Shown here one piece after another: positions 56,283 through 64,000 of a DNA stretch of 64,000 bases. Both the position numbers and the translations under genes were made by a program. The notes under the pieces are model-generated. The model was not told the DNA's origin. It ran no database searches and saw nothing but the letters and a program-made list of their open reading frames with translations. How positions within the stretch are numbered: position 1 is the first letter of the stretch; every line of letters begins with the position of its first letter. The DNA is taken from the NCBI GenBank assembly GCA_045616685.1, contig JAZLHF010000004.1, positions 89,300 through 153,299 of the forward strand, in the 5' to 3' direction. This DNA comes from UBA1764 sp045616685. Its GTDB lineage: Bacteria; Bacillota; Clostridia; Peptostreptococcales; Anaerovoracaceae.

Positions 56283-57058
56283 TTTTTATTTTCACTAAAG
56301 TTCTGCTGAAGCATTTTAATGTGTGATAAGAGCTGTTCATCATCAAAGTATTTAGCTTTAGAGCTGCAATATTTTATACATGCATGGCACTTAATACAAA
56401 TACCCAAAACATCTGACACATCGTCAAAACTAATAGACCCCATAGGGCATACCTTTGCGCAAAGTCCACAATTAGTACACTTAGACTTATCAGTTTTAGG
56501 TTTTGCCGGTAAGAATTTTGCCGGTTCGCCATTTTCTTGTTTAGGCACATAATAAGGAGCATCCGCATCGCCAACAACATTAACTTCAGAGTCTAAATTA
56601 ATCTTCGCTGCAAATTTGCGAAGAGCCATTTCATCTTCAGCATTTGGTCTACCCTCTGCCGTATGCGCCATAGCATGTTCTGTAACAACTGCCGCAGCTG
56701 CAGAAATCTTAAATCCATTTTCTTTTAGAGTTTTATAAAGTTCAGCTAAAGAGTTGTCAAATGATCTGTTTCCGTAGGTTACAATTGCAATAGCTGTTGA
56801 GCCTTCCCCCTTAATATTATTTTGAAAATCTGGAAGTATTTTATTCGGCAGCTTGCCTGCATATGTAGGGGAAGCAATTACTAAAACATCATCTTTCGAA
56901 AAACTGCGAACTTCCCTTCTCTCATTAGGAAGAGTAAATTTATCAATCACAAGTTCAACACAGTATTTCTTAGCAAGCTCTTCGGCAACAATATGCGCAA
57001 CCTTGGAAGTATTTCCGCATGGGCTAAATGATAATTCTACAACTCGTTTTGGTATCAT
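56267..57058 (-). CDS. EFR1-type flavodoxin-ferredoxin protein
   Basis: The 263-residue protein has an N-terminal flavodoxin-like domain (LSFSPCGNTSKVAHIVAEEL with the phosphate-binding loop, and VLVIASPTYAGKLPN) and a C-terminal bacterial ferredoxin domain with two clusters (CTNCGLCAKVCPMGS and CIKCHACIKYCSS). EFR1 proteins may shuttle electrons between ferredoxin and flavin pools. The ATG at 57058 is chosen because AAAGGA lies nine bases before it; the ATG three codons upstream would have no spacing. Confidence 0.86.
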   Translation of the reverse strand: MIPKRVVELSFSPCGNTSKVAHIVAEELAKKYCVELVIDKFTLPNERREVRSFSKDDVLVIASPTYAGKLPNKILPDFQNNIKGEGSTAIAIVTYGNRSFDNSLAELYKTLKENGFKISAAAAVVTEHAMAHTAEGRPNAEDEMALRKFAAKINLDSEVNVVGDADAPYYVPKQENGEPAKFLPAKPKTDKSKCTNCGLCAKVCPMGSISFDDVSDVLGICIKCHACIKYCSSKAKYFDDEQLLSHIKMLQQNFSENKKSETF

Positions 57059-57072
57059 ATTTTTCATTCCTT

Positions 57073-57714
57073 TTATCTGTTTTGTTTTTCACGCAGCTTG
57101 CGTTCAGCCTCTGCCATTCTTAAATATTCTGGACTTGCGCTGTAGCATGTATCAGTCTTCCCTTCGGCAAGCATCTTTTCTGCCAAAATAAGCACTTGAC
57201 TTGCTTCCTGCGCACCTTCAGATTCTTTACCAATTAAATGAGTTCCATCACCAAAGTAATGAACTTCATCTTCATTCTTAATTAATTCAGCTAATTGGTT
57301 TTTGAAATCTTCAATGTCATATGCGCCAGCCTCGAGCAAAATCTCATCGCCTTTTAATACTGCAGCATAGACTTGAGAGCGGCGTGCATCGAATACTGGA
57401 ACTATGACTCCGGAAACGCCAACGCGATATGCAAAACTTTCCAAAGTTGGAACGCAAATAATAGGCTTATTCCAAATCTGAGCTAACCCTTTTGCTGTTG
57501 CAATGCCGATTCGAATTCCAGTAAAAGAACCTGGCCCGCGAGAAACTGCAATAGCATCTAAATCTTTGCTATCAAGTTTTTCTGCAGCTAAAATTTTCTG
57601 GCACATTGGGGCTATCTCTTGAAGATGAGAATAGTCTGTGTCATTCATCAGCTGATGACCATTAATAGCCACGCTTGCAAAATGCCCAGTTGTTTCGATT
57701 GCTAGAATTTTCAT
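57073..57714 (-). CDS. tsaB: tRNA t6A biosynthesis protein TsaB
   Basis: Non-catalytic partner of TsaD. The 213-residue protein begins MKILAIETTGHFASVAINGH and has the family motif VSRGPGSFTGIRIGIATAKG (about 60-80) and FDARRSQVYAAV. The kinase-like fold lacks the metal site, as usual for TsaB. Its start overlaps the tsaE stop by one base. Confidence 0.95.
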   Translation of the reverse strand: MKILAIETTGHFASVAINGHQLMNDTDYSHLQEIAPMCQKILAAEKLDSKDLDAIAVSRGPGSFTGIRIGIATAKGLAQIWNKPIICVPTLESFAYRVGVSGVIVPVFDARRSQVYAAVLKGDEILLEAGAYDIEDFKNQLAELIKNEDEVHYFGDGTHLIGKESEGAQEASQVLILAEKMLAEGKTDTCYSASPEYLRMAEAERKLREKQNR

Positions 57715-58133
57715 TATTTGATAGTTAAAATACGCTCGGTTTCACCTTCACCATATTCAAGCTTAATAGTCATTACGTCGTCAGGAAGCATTCCGGCCTC
57801 GAGCAAGTTCGCCCACTCGATCAGACAAACGCCCCCGCGGTGCAGATAGTCTTCAAAACCGATTTCAAAAAGCTCTTCACTATCATTAACGCGATAAACA
57901 TCAAAATGATATAACGGAAGACGCCCAGAATCGTACTCGCACACAATAGTAAAAGTCGGGCTCGCCAGCACTTCTTTTACGCCCAAACCAGCGGCTATAG
58001 CCTTGGTTAAAGTAGTCTTTCCTGCCCCTAAATCGCCAATTAGAGCGATTATTGCGCCAGGCTCAAGACTATCAGCCAGTTTTTGCCCAAATTGCATGGT
58101 TTCGTCTAAATTTTTGAGGATAAACTGCTTCAT
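57714..58133 (-). CDS. tsaE: tRNA t6A biosynthesis ATPase TsaE
   Basis: P-loop ATPase required for turnover of the TsaBD complex. The 139-residue protein has Walker A ALIGDLGAGKTTLTKAIAAG (about 30-45), the switch segment SPTFTIVCEYD and YHFDVYRVND, all typical. The extended -10 TGGTATAAT (58142-58150 on the minus strand) lies eight bases before its ATG, within the end of rimI, hinting at a near-leaderless internal start in addition to the upstream operon. Confidence 0.95.
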   Translation of the reverse strand: MKQFILKNLDETMQFGQKLADSLEPGAIIALIGDLGAGKTTLTKAIAAGLGVKEVLASPTFTIVCEYDSGRLPLYHFDVYRVNDSEELFEIGFEDYLHRGGVCLIEWANLLEAGMLPDDVMTIKLEYGEGETERILTIK

Positions 58134-58135
58134 AA

Positions 58136-58585
58136 TTAGTAATTATACCACATTATCACGGCGTCTTCGCCGTCCGAATAATAGCCTTGTCTACGGCCGC
58201 TTGTGGTAAAAGCATACTTTTCGTACAACTCTATTGCCGGAGTATTGCTCTGGCGAACTTCCAATGTGATTCCAATAATATCTTCACCGGAAGCTTTACG
58301 ATTATCAAATTCGCCCTTCATTGCCTGCATAAGCTTGTCAGCGATTCCACGTCTTCTATAGTCGGGATGGACTGCGATATTAGTGATATTGATTTCTCCA
58401 GCAATATTATGCACGCCAATAAAACCTTGAACACTTCCATTCTCTTCGGCTACCCAGTAGCTTGCATTAGGATTTGTCTCAAGATCTTTTTCAATCAAGA
58501 CAATGCTCCATGGACGCTTAATCGAAAGACTTTCAATTTTTGAAATTGCACCAGCATCTGCTGGCACTGCTTTTCTAATTATCAT
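58136..58585 (-). CDS. rimI: Ribosomal-protein-alanine N-acetyltransferase RimI-like GNAT
   Basis: The 149-residue GNAT acetyltransferase begins MIIRKAVPADAGAISKIESL, has the acetyl-CoA loop VHPDYRRRGIADKLMQAM (about 70-88) and LEVRQSNTPAIELYEKYAF near the end, the RimI signature. In E. coli RimI acetylates the S18 N-terminus; clustering with tsaB and tsaE is very common. Its start overlaps the ribU stop by one base. Confidence 0.88.
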   Translation of the reverse strand: MIIRKAVPADAGAISKIESLSIKRPWSIVLIEKDLETNPNASYWVAEENGSVQGFIGVHNIAGEINITNIAVHPDYRRRGIADKLMQAMKGEFDNRKASGEDIIGITLEVRQSNTPAIELYEKYAFTTSGRRQGYYSDGEDAVIMWYNY

Positions 58586-59145
58586 TATTTGTGAAGTATT
58601 GGTGATACTCTCTTGTAAACGAAGAAAGTAACAAGTGAATTGAGTCCTGCTTTAAAAACATTAAATAAAATAATCCAACCAAGCAGGCCCATTACCATAG
58701 GCTTTGCGGCTTCGGCTGGGACTCCGACCATCTGAACATAGATTGGAGTAAGAAGAATATTTGCAGGAACCATAATTACGGCCATTGATAATGTTCCGCA
58801 AATAAGTGATACAATTGCGCCCTTCTTGGTCTTGTGGTGTTTATAAATAGAGCCAGCAACAAGTACATATGTACCAGTTGCAATTACATGCATCACAATT
58901 CCGTACCAAGAACTTGCTGCGCTTACTGTTACGCCTTGAATAACGGCAACAACTATTGTAAGGGCCAAGCCTGCCCATGGCCCAAGTGCAAAGGTCCCAA
59001 GCAAAATAGGAATGTCTGCAGGATCATACTCAAGAAATGATACTGCCGGAAAGATTGAGATATGGATTAGTGCTACGAGAACAATTGATATTGCACCAAG
59101 CACTCCAAGCTTTGCAACTGTGTTTGTTTTAGTATTAACGTTCAT
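58585..59145 (-). CDS. ribU: Riboflavin ECF transporter substrate-binding subunit RibU
   Basis: Membrane S-component that captures riboflavin and works with the shared ECF energising module. The 186-residue protein has about six hydrophobic segments (LGVLGAISIVLVALIHISIF; FALGPWAGLALTIVVAVIQG; GTYVLVAGSIY; ALISLICGTLSMAVIMVPAN-like) and an EYDPADIPIL loop near residue 40, fitting RibU rather than other S-components. The decisive evidence is the FMN riboswitch and terminator in its leader. Confidence 0.9.
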   Translation of the reverse strand: MNVNTKTNTVAKLGVLGAISIVLVALIHISIFPAVSFLEYDPADIPILLGTFALGPWAGLALTIVVAVIQGVTVSAASSWYGIVMHVIATGTYVLVAGSIYKHHKTKKGAIVSLICGTLSMAVIMVPANILLTPIYVQMVGVPAEAAKPMVMGLLGWIILFNVFKAGLNSLVTFFVYKRVSPILHK

Positions 59146-59198
59146 TTGATTCCTCCTGTTATGTAAAAGGTGGAATCTGTTTTGGGTAAATAAAAAAA

Positions 59199-59215
59199 CT
59201 CGGAATGTTTCCGAG
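59199..59215 (-). terminator. FMN riboswitch terminator
   Basis: CTCGGAAACATTCCGAG hairpin followed by TTTTTTT on the minus strand, between the FMN aptamer and ribU. It is the expression platform: bound FMN would favour it and stop ribU transcription. Confidence 0.88.
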
Positions 59216-59238
59216 CAAATAAAAAGGAACTTATCGTT

Positions 59239-59368
59239 TCTTCATTCCGGACTATACCGTTGGTTTTGGAATTTCACCAAATCGTGCCAAGTGGCTCGCG
59301 GACTTTTGCTTAAAAGCATACCCTGTCGGGCAACCGCCAGTGGGGAATTGCGCCCCGCCCTGAAACAG
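59239..59368 (-). ncRNA. FMN riboswitch (RFN element)
   Basis: On the minus strand the conserved RFN blocks occur in order: CAGGGCGGGG, CAATTCCCCACTGGCGGT, then a variable arm and AGTCCGCGAGCC, GGTGAAATTCCAAAACC and CAACGGTATAGTCCGGAATG. This matches the FMN-binding aptamer. It lies about 95 bases upstream of ribU with a terminator between. Confidence 0.95.
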
Positions 59369-59410
59369 ATTACATATAGATTATACTACAAATTTGTGAT
59401 GATATAAATA

Positions 59411-59443
59411 AAAAGCCCAGCGTTTTTCACGCCGGGCTTTTTT
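59411..59443 (-). terminator. Intrinsic terminator after the LRR-SLH gene
   Basis: AAAAGCCCxGCG/CGCxGGGCTTTTTT (one mismatch in the stem) with a T-run on the minus strand, just after the LRR-SLH stop. Confidence 0.85.
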
Positions 59444-59450
59444 GTTTATC

Positions 59451-62423
59451 TTATTTTAATTCAAAATATCTTTGAATCATTGCTGCTGCTTCTGCCCTTG
59501 TTAAAAGACCTTGCGGATCAACGAAGCCTTCAACTCCGTTGATTGTCTTTCCTCTAAAGATTCCTGATGCAAGGCACCAGTGAACTCCTTCAGTAGCCCA
59601 ATTACTTACATCAAAGATATCATTATATGAAAGCGTATTAGTATCTTCAATATCTTTGCTTGTGTCACGGCCATTCAGCTTAGCATATCTATACAGCATG
59701 GCTGCGAACTGTTCACGAGTAATATCTGCTAATGGTAATGTACCATCAGAAATGCCGTTGTTCTTTGCCCAAGACATTCCAATCGAATACCATTCTTCGC
59801 CGCCTTCGGTGTCGCATCCATCCATGCGAGCGAGAATAGTCATCATCATTGCTCTCGTTGTTGTTCCATCAGGATCAAATGTATATGAACCTATACCGTT
59901 CATAAGGCCGTTGTCTAAACAGAAATGGATTCCATCGTGGTACCATTTTGTAGCATCAAGATCGTAATAATTTGTTAATGGACAAAGCTCATCCTGCTTG
60001 CATTTATCATAAGTTGTTGGCTGAGTAGGAACAACTGGCTTGTTAGAGCCTGTCCCGCCCGGAATAAACGGAATTATATTTAATTTCTTAAATTCTGCAG
60101 TTATAGTAACATCAGAATCTGGCATAACAAATGCATTATCTGTAACAGTAATTGCATCACCAGTGCTATTATTTATTACGCTTATTGACTTAAATTCATA
60201 TCCATCAGGAGTTACTACTTCCACTATTTTTATAGTAGGGTTCGACTCAATATCTTTAAGCAATACATATGATGGCTCAAGCAAAATGCTTGCACCATTT
60301 ACATCTCCACCATTTGTATCAACAAATTTAAGATTTGTAATGTAACATGGATTAATTTGCCAGTTTGATAAAACATGAGAAATGTCTTTTGTATTAACAT
60401 TAAGTTCGCCCGGACAATAAAACTCAAAGCTGGCCGCATTGTTAACACTACTTACCCAGAATTCAGTTGGCTGAGTCCATTCTTCTTGGAAATCTACAGG
60501 CGCATTTTCATTCCAATCTGTAAAGAAAACCGCGAGTCCACCCAAGTTTTGACAAGCATCAAACATATTAGAATAACAACCATTAACCAATTCCGTTGCC
60601 GGTAATACAAATGAAGATTTTAAATTCTCACAATAAGCAAACATATAAGAATAACATTTTGGTTGCATTATTGTAGCTGGCAATGCTGTTGCTTGTTCTA
60701 AAGGATAACAAGAACTGAACATAGCTTCATAACAACTTTCTGCAAGTGTTGTTGCCGGAAGATTCGGAGTCGCAGTTAACCCGGCACCTTCAAACATATG
60801 CCAATAACAATATGGTTTCATTATCATTGCCGGAAGTTCTGGAGCTTTTGTAATATTTCCACATTGGAAAAACATTTGATCATAGCAATGATCTGCAAGC
60901 TGTGTTGCAGGTAATTTCGGAGCTTTCGTAATATTTCTACATCGAGCAAACATATTAGAATAACAATAATCAGCAAGTGTTGTTGCCGGCAATTCTTCTA
61001 TAAAATCTTCTAAAGCACGACAGTCATTAAACATGTTTTCGTAACAATGTTCAGCAATCTGCGTTGCAGGTAGATCTGGAATATTCTTTAATTCTCCGCA
61101 TTGCTTAAACATTTCACTATAGCAATAAGGCGCAAGTTTTTTGGCAGGAAGTAATGTCTCGGGAACATTAAGCAATTTGCGACAAATCCTAAACATACCA
61201 TCATAACACCTATCTGCAAGTTGTGTCGCAGGAAGTAAGCCTTCAGGAATTTCTGTGATTCCGTTGCAGTCACTAAACATGCTACTATAGCAAGACTCTG
61301 CAAGTTGTGTCGCAGGAAGCAAACCTTCCGAAATTTTTTTGATTCCATCGCAGCCCTCAAACATGCTACTATAGCAAGACTCTGCAAGTCGTGTCGCTGG
61401 AAGTAAACCTTCTGGAATTGTTGTGATGCCATCGCAATTATTAAACATGCTACTATAGCAAAGCTCTGCAAGCCGTGTCGCTGGAAGAAAATCTTTTGGA
61501 ATTTCTTTTATTCCATCACAGCTAAAAAACATGCTACTATAGCAAAACTCTGTAAGTTGTATCGCAGGAAGCAGACCTTCTGGAATTTTTATTATCCCAT
61601 GGCAATAAGAAAACATGTTTCTATAACAAGCTTTTGCAAGCTGCGTTGCCGGAAGAAAGCCTTTTGGAATTTCTGTTAGTTTAATACAACTATTAAACAT
61701 ATCTTCATAACAATAATCAGCCAATTTTGTAGCCTTAAGCGCTGGCAAATTTTTTGTCGGACAAGCACAAAACATGCCCTTATAACAACCATCTTTTAAT
61801 GTCGTTGCGGGAAGCAAGTTGTTTGGTATTTCAGTTATACCGGTACCATTAAACATATCTTCATAACAATATTTACCTAATCTTGTTTCTGGAAGTTCAA
61901 GGTCGCCAATTGATGTTATGTTTTCGCAGCACCAAAAAAGTTTAGTAAATGCATAATCTGGAAGCTCTGTTGATCTACAATCTGCATTAAGAAGAGACAT
62001 AATATTGCCACTTAATTCAATATTACCGCCGCCTTCGGCTTCCATTACTACAAATTTGTAATAATTACAATCATCGAAATTATTGTCTTCGCCAGCACCA
62101 AAAGATGTATTACCTCCTTCGCCGGCTCTTAAATACAATGTGCCTTCTTCATTCAAGTTATAAGCAACGAAGCCTTGGCTATCTTCGCTTTTAATTTCAA
62201 AGTCAGCCCAATCGTCAACACCATTAAACGAGTATTCCAAAGATACTTCTGGACACGGGATGTTTTCATACATTATAACTTTTTCCAAATAAAAATCGAC
62301 CCTTCCTCCAACAGCAGTCAAACATAAATAGTCTGGGCCATCTGCTGCATAAGTATTACCCACTACAATTAATGATAAAAGTAATGCGGCTGCTATACAT
62401 AATATTAAATGTTTCCTTTTCAT
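59451..62423 (-). CDS. Secreted leucine-rich-repeat (DUF285/BspA-like) SLH surface protein
   Basis: The about 990-residue product has a signal peptide (MKRKHLILCIAAALLLSLIV), an N-terminal beta-rich domain, then about 20 repeats of some 23 residues with the pattern CYxxMFxxCxxIxxIPxxxLPATxLA (about residues 190-620). A Big-like domain (CYITNLKFVDTNGGDVNGAS) and three SLH units (YDLDATKWYHDGIHFCLDNG; SYTFDPDGTTTRAMMMTILA; VSNWATEGVHWCLASG) end the chain. SLH units anchor it to the cell wall; the repeats are a probable adhesion surface. The ATG at 62423 is chosen because it opens the signal peptide; an upstream ATG would add 23 residues. Confidence 0.88.
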   Translation of the reverse strand: MKRKHLILCIAAALLLSLIVVGNTYAADGPDYLCLTAVGGRVDFYLEKVIMYENIPCPEVSLEYSFNGVDDWADFEIKSEDSQGFVAYNLNEEGTLYLRAGEGGNTSFGAGEDNNFDDCNYYKFVVMEAEGGGNIELSGNIMSLLNADCRSTELPDYAFTKLFWCCENITSIGDLELPETRLGKYCYEDMFNGTGITEIPNNLLPATTLKDGCYKGMFCACPTKNLPALKATKLADYCYEDMFNSCIKLTEIPKGFLPATQLAKACYRNMFSYCHGIIKIPEGLLPAIQLTEFCYSSMFFSCDGIKEIPKDFLPATRLAELCYSSMFNNCDGITTIPEGLLPATRLAESCYSSMFEGCDGIKKISEGLLPATQLAESCYSSMFSDCNGITEIPEGLLPATQLADRCYDGMFRICRKLLNVPETLLPAKKLAPYCYSEMFKQCGELKNIPDLPATQIAEHCYENMFNDCRALEDFIEELPATTLADYCYSNMFARCRNITKAPKLPATQLADHCYDQMFFQCGNITKAPELPAMIMKPYCYWHMFEGAGLTATPNLPATTLAESCYEAMFSSCYPLEQATALPATIMQPKCYSYMFAYCENLKSSFVLPATELVNGCYSNMFDACQNLGGLAVFFTDWNENAPVDFQEEWTQPTEFWVSSVNNAASFEFYCPGELNVNTKDISHVLSNWQINPCYITNLKFVDTNGGDVNGASILLEPSYVLLKDIESNPTIKIVEVVTPDGYEFKSISVINNSTGDAITVTDNAFVMPDSDVTITAEFKKLNIIPFIPGGTGSNKPVVPTQPTTYDKCKQDELCPLTNYYDLDATKWYHDGIHFCLDNGLMNGIGSYTFDPDGTTTRAMMMTILARMDGCDTEGGEEWYSIGMSWAKNNGISDGTLPLADITREQFAAMLYRYAKLNGRDTSKDIEDTNTLSYNDIFDVSNWATEGVHWCLASGIFRGKTINGVEGFVDPQGLLTRAEAAAMIQRYFELK
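61200..61720 (-). repeat. Near-identical LRR-coding repeats
   Basis: About 69-base units recur with high similarity across this part of the LRR gene, for example the runs encoding GLLPATQLAESCYSSMF. The sequence is similar enough that unit number could change by recombination or slippage. Confidence 0.75.
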
Positions 62424-62584
62424 AACTTCTCGCTTTCTTTCGTTGCTGTTTGATAAATTTTTGTCACATATATCATACCCCCCCCAACGCATAAAAGTCC
62501 AGCGGTTTTTGGCGGAAATTTGAAGGTTTTTGGGCTTTATGGGAAGTTACTTCTGAAACTAACTGCAGTTTTTGGCATAAAAAA

Positions 62585-62607
62585 GCGGGCATCATTTTGA
62601 TGCCCGT
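62585..62607 (-). terminator. Intrinsic terminator after the DUF4160/DUF2442 operon
   Basis: ACGGGCATCA, loop AAA, TGATGCCCGC, followed by TTTTTTATG on the minus strand, 20 bases after the stop. Confidence 0.9.
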
Positions 62608-62627
62608 TGCATAAAAATCAAGATTCT

Positions 62628-63203
62628 TTATCTTTTGCTTTTCAATTCATTAATACGTTTTTTTACAATTCTTTTATCTTCAGAATTAAGTTCTTTAAGT
62701 TGTTTTGTCAACCATTCTATTTCATCATCAATACACATTCCATACTCACGTTCAACAGCGGCTTTTACAAGAACCCATTGCCCTCCGAATTTGTAAACAT
62801 CTTCGCCCTTAACAAAACGTCCATATCTGATTGCTTGACGAAGTGTACTCTCATTTAGGCCCCAGGCTTTTGTCGCATCTGACATACCAATCAAATTATC
62901 AAACAAAGTACTAACTGTAACGCCATCAGCCCACAATTTTTCAGCTCCGATATCAATGTTATCATTCCATGCTATACCACTATTGCCACTTAAATGTACC
63001 CGCTTAAACAAACTATAACTTTTTTCTAAGGCACCATACATTTTGTGCGTGCCAAACACAGTTGAGACATCAAAATGTTTAATTACACCTTCCCGAAACT
63101 CAATTTCAATAATATAGCCTTCTAAAATCTTTACAGATTTTAGCTTATGCTCTTGCCAAGGCACATTTAAACTTCCATTTTTATAAATTCTTGTGTTTCC
63201 CAT
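62628..63203 (-). CDS. DUF2442 domain protein with C-terminal helix-turn-helix
   Basis: The 191-residue protein has a DUF2442 domain (about 20-95: ILEGYIIEIEFREGVIKHFD; AWNDNIDIGAEKLWADG) and a helical segment with helix-turn-helix features (LIGMSDATKAWGLNESTLRQ; AIRYGRFVKGEDVYKFGGQW), then a charged tail. DUF2442 and DUF4160 are often adjacent, and the pair has been proposed as a toxin-antitoxin-like module. The function is not established. It overlaps the DUF4160 gene by 37 bases. Confidence 0.75.
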   Translation of the reverse strand: MGNTRIYKNGSLNVPWQEHKLKSVKILEGYIIEIEFREGVIKHFDVSTVFGTHKMYGALEKSYSLFKRVHLSGNSGIAWNDNIDIGAEKLWADGVTVSTLFDNLIGMSDATKAWGLNESTLRQAIRYGRFVKGEDVYKFGGQWVLVKAAVEREYGMCIDDEIEWLTKQLKELNSEDKRIVKKRINELKSKR

Positions 63204-63412
63204 ATTTCTAATAGTAAATCTTTATTTGCTTTAACCCAATTCTTAACTAAATTTTGTTTTGCAAGCGGAAATATTCCTTTAATCTTCTGTGTCTCAATAT
63301 CAACATATGCATCATATTCGGCATAAATAATATGCAGATGAGGAGGTTCATGTTCCTTATCTCTTGGTCGCATAATAACATCAATTCCGTATAACTGAAG
63401 TAATGTTGGCAT
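63167..63412 (-). CDS. DUF4160 protein
   Basis: The 81-residue protein matches DUF4160: MPTLLQLYGIDVIMRPRDKE, EPPHLHIIYAEYDAYVDIET with the conserved HxH pair, and WVKANKDLLLEIWE. It is the first gene of a two-gene operon with the DUF2442 protein, overlapping by 37 bases. A promoter (TTGACA and TAAAAT, 17-base spacer, 63480-63508) and AGGAGG site lie upstream. Confidence 0.82.
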   Translation of the reverse strand: MPTLLQLYGIDVIMRPRDKEHEPPHLHIIYAEYDAYVDIETQKIKGIFPLAKQNLVKNWVKANKDLLLEIWETQEFIKMEV

Positions 63413-63479
63413 CTCAATATCCTCCTTAATTATATTTCACAAATTCATGAAATTCAACTGTAAATATTTAACTGTCATT

Positions 63480-63508
63480 ATTTTACAGGCAGTTTACATC
63501 TTTGTCAA
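63480..63508 (-). promoter_or_regulatory. Promoter of the DUF4160/DUF2442 operon
   Basis: TTGACA (63503-63508) and TAAAAT (63480-63485) on the minus strand, 17 bases apart. TGTAAA and TTTACA elements around it (CTGTAAAT, TTTTACAG, AGTTTACA) are possible operator half-sites. Confidence 0.7.
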
Positions 63509-63531
63509 ATTGATAATAAACAATATTAAAA

Positions 63532-63557
63532 AAGGCAGTTCTTTTTAGAACTGCCTT
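63532..63557 (-). terminator. Intrinsic terminator after the truncated SLH gene
   Basis: AAGGCAGTTCT/AGAACTGCCTT followed by TTTTTAATATT on the minus strand, between the SLH fragment and the DUF4160 promoter. Confidence 0.9.
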
Positions 63558-63570
63558 AAAATCAGTTAAT

Positions 63571-64000
63571 CTATTTCACTTCGCAAAATCTTTGAATCAT
63601 TGCTGATGCTTCGGCGCGGGTTAGAGTTGCCTGTGGGTCGAGCATTCCTTCGTAAAGACCTGTTCTGCCCTGCAAGATTCCTTTCATTACGCACCAGTGG
63701 ACAGCTTCGTTTGCCCAAGAGCTTACTTTGTCTGCATCCTTAAAATCGAGTAAGAACATCCAAGAACCGACGAAGCCCTTTCCTTCTTTTTGTGCATATC
63801 TGTAAAGCATTGTTGCAAATTCTTCTCTTGTGATATTGCCTTCTTCTGGGATACCATCAGAAATACCATATGTCTTTGCCCATGCTTTTCCAACTTCGTC
63901 CCATGTAGCACCATCTTTTGTGTCACAGCCATCCATACGAGACAAGATTGTTACCATCATCGGTCTTGTTGTTGTTCCATCAGGATCAAATGTATATGAG
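63571..64000 (-). CDS. SLH-domain protein, C-terminal fragment
   Basis: The gene enters from the right edge; about 143 C-terminal residues are visible. They contain two SLH units (SYTFDPDGTTTRPMMVTILS, then SSWANEAVHWCVMKGILQGR) and end ASAMIQRFCEVK. Similarity to the C-terminus of the LRR-SLH protein is high (SYTFDPDGTTTRxMM; MDGCDT; LTRAEAxAMIQRxxE), so the two are paralogues with the same wall anchor. Its ectodomain lies outside the window. Confidence 0.88.
   Translation of the reverse strand, partial: SYTFDPDGTTTRPMMVTILSRMDGCDTKDGATWDEVGKAWAKTYGISDGIPEEGNITREEFATMLYRYAQKEGKGFVGSWMFLLDFKDADKVSSWANEAVHWCVMKGILQGRTGLYEGMLDPQATLTRAEASAMIQRFCEVK

Noticed and set aside
1..64000. tRNA and rRNA genes
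   Set aside because: No cloverleaf with T-loop GTTCGAATC-like sequence or rRNA segment was recognised in the intergenic regions read.

Overview
The window looks like the chromosome of a low-GC, strictly anaerobic Bacillota of class Clostridia, probably a gut or oral species. The evidence is Rex, CIRCE-controlled groESL, rubrerythrin, flavodoxin-ferredoxin proteins, S-layer-homology (SLH) surface proteins, an ECF riboflavin transporter under an FMN riboswitch, and a type II-A CRISPR-Cas9 locus. Species cannot be fixed from sequence alone. Most genes lie on the minus strand. No rRNA, tRNA, transposase or integrase gene was recognised.

Layout. 1-11.9 kb holds housekeeping genes: PFL/ACT pair, AI-2E transporter, class II aldolase, HD hydrolase plus a STAS-kinase fusion, radical SAM, pseudouridine synthase, Na/Pi symporter, DUF362, rubrerythrin, Ntn hydrolase and a decayed phosphoesterase. 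11.9-17.7 kb is an aspartate-to-succinate module: dicarboxylate symporter, aspartase and a three-subunit fumarate reductase. 17.9-23.7 kb holds a metallophosphoesterase, PNPOx, an XRE regulator and secreted or SLH proteins. About 23.94-34.34 kb is a probable defence island at the 3' end of guaA: an AbiE-type toxin-antitoxin pair, a 33-repeat CRISPR array, csn2-cas2-cas1-cas9 and a divergent tracrRNA. The guaA terminus (ATCGARTGGGAATAG on the minus strand) is duplicated at the far end of the island. 34.3-47.7 kb holds guaA (ATP-PPase only), cysK behind a polycysteine leader ORF and terminator, an amino-acid ABC transporter, groESL, ferredoxin, a P-loop protein, lipoproteins, guaB and rex. 47.8-59.4 kb holds an ABC-F protein, acpP, the tRNA t6A genes tsaD, tsaB and tsaE with rimI, three CoA-transferases and ribU. 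59.4-64 kb holds a large leucine-rich-repeat SLH protein, a DUF4160/DUF2442 pair and the C-terminus of another SLH protein.

Most notable observations: (1) a leaderless 19-codon ORF with four consecutive Cys codons, followed by competing stems and an intrinsic terminator, directly upstream of cysK, which reads as a cysteine-sensing attenuator; (2) the CRISPR-Cas9/AbiE island bounded by guaA-end repeats; (3) an extended -10 element for cas9 lying inside the tracrRNA anti-repeat, created by one base change that becomes a tolerated G-U wobble in the RNA duplex; (4) RsbW-like ATPase domains fused to two nutrient transporters, plus a STAS-phosphotransferase fusion; (5) several genes whose extended -10 box ends only 6-9 nt before the start codon, suggesting leaderless mRNAs. 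Some CRISPR spacers encode recognisable peptides (FtsK-like Walker A flank, DPPY methylase motif, LysM), and two spacer pairs come from related versions of the same target gene.
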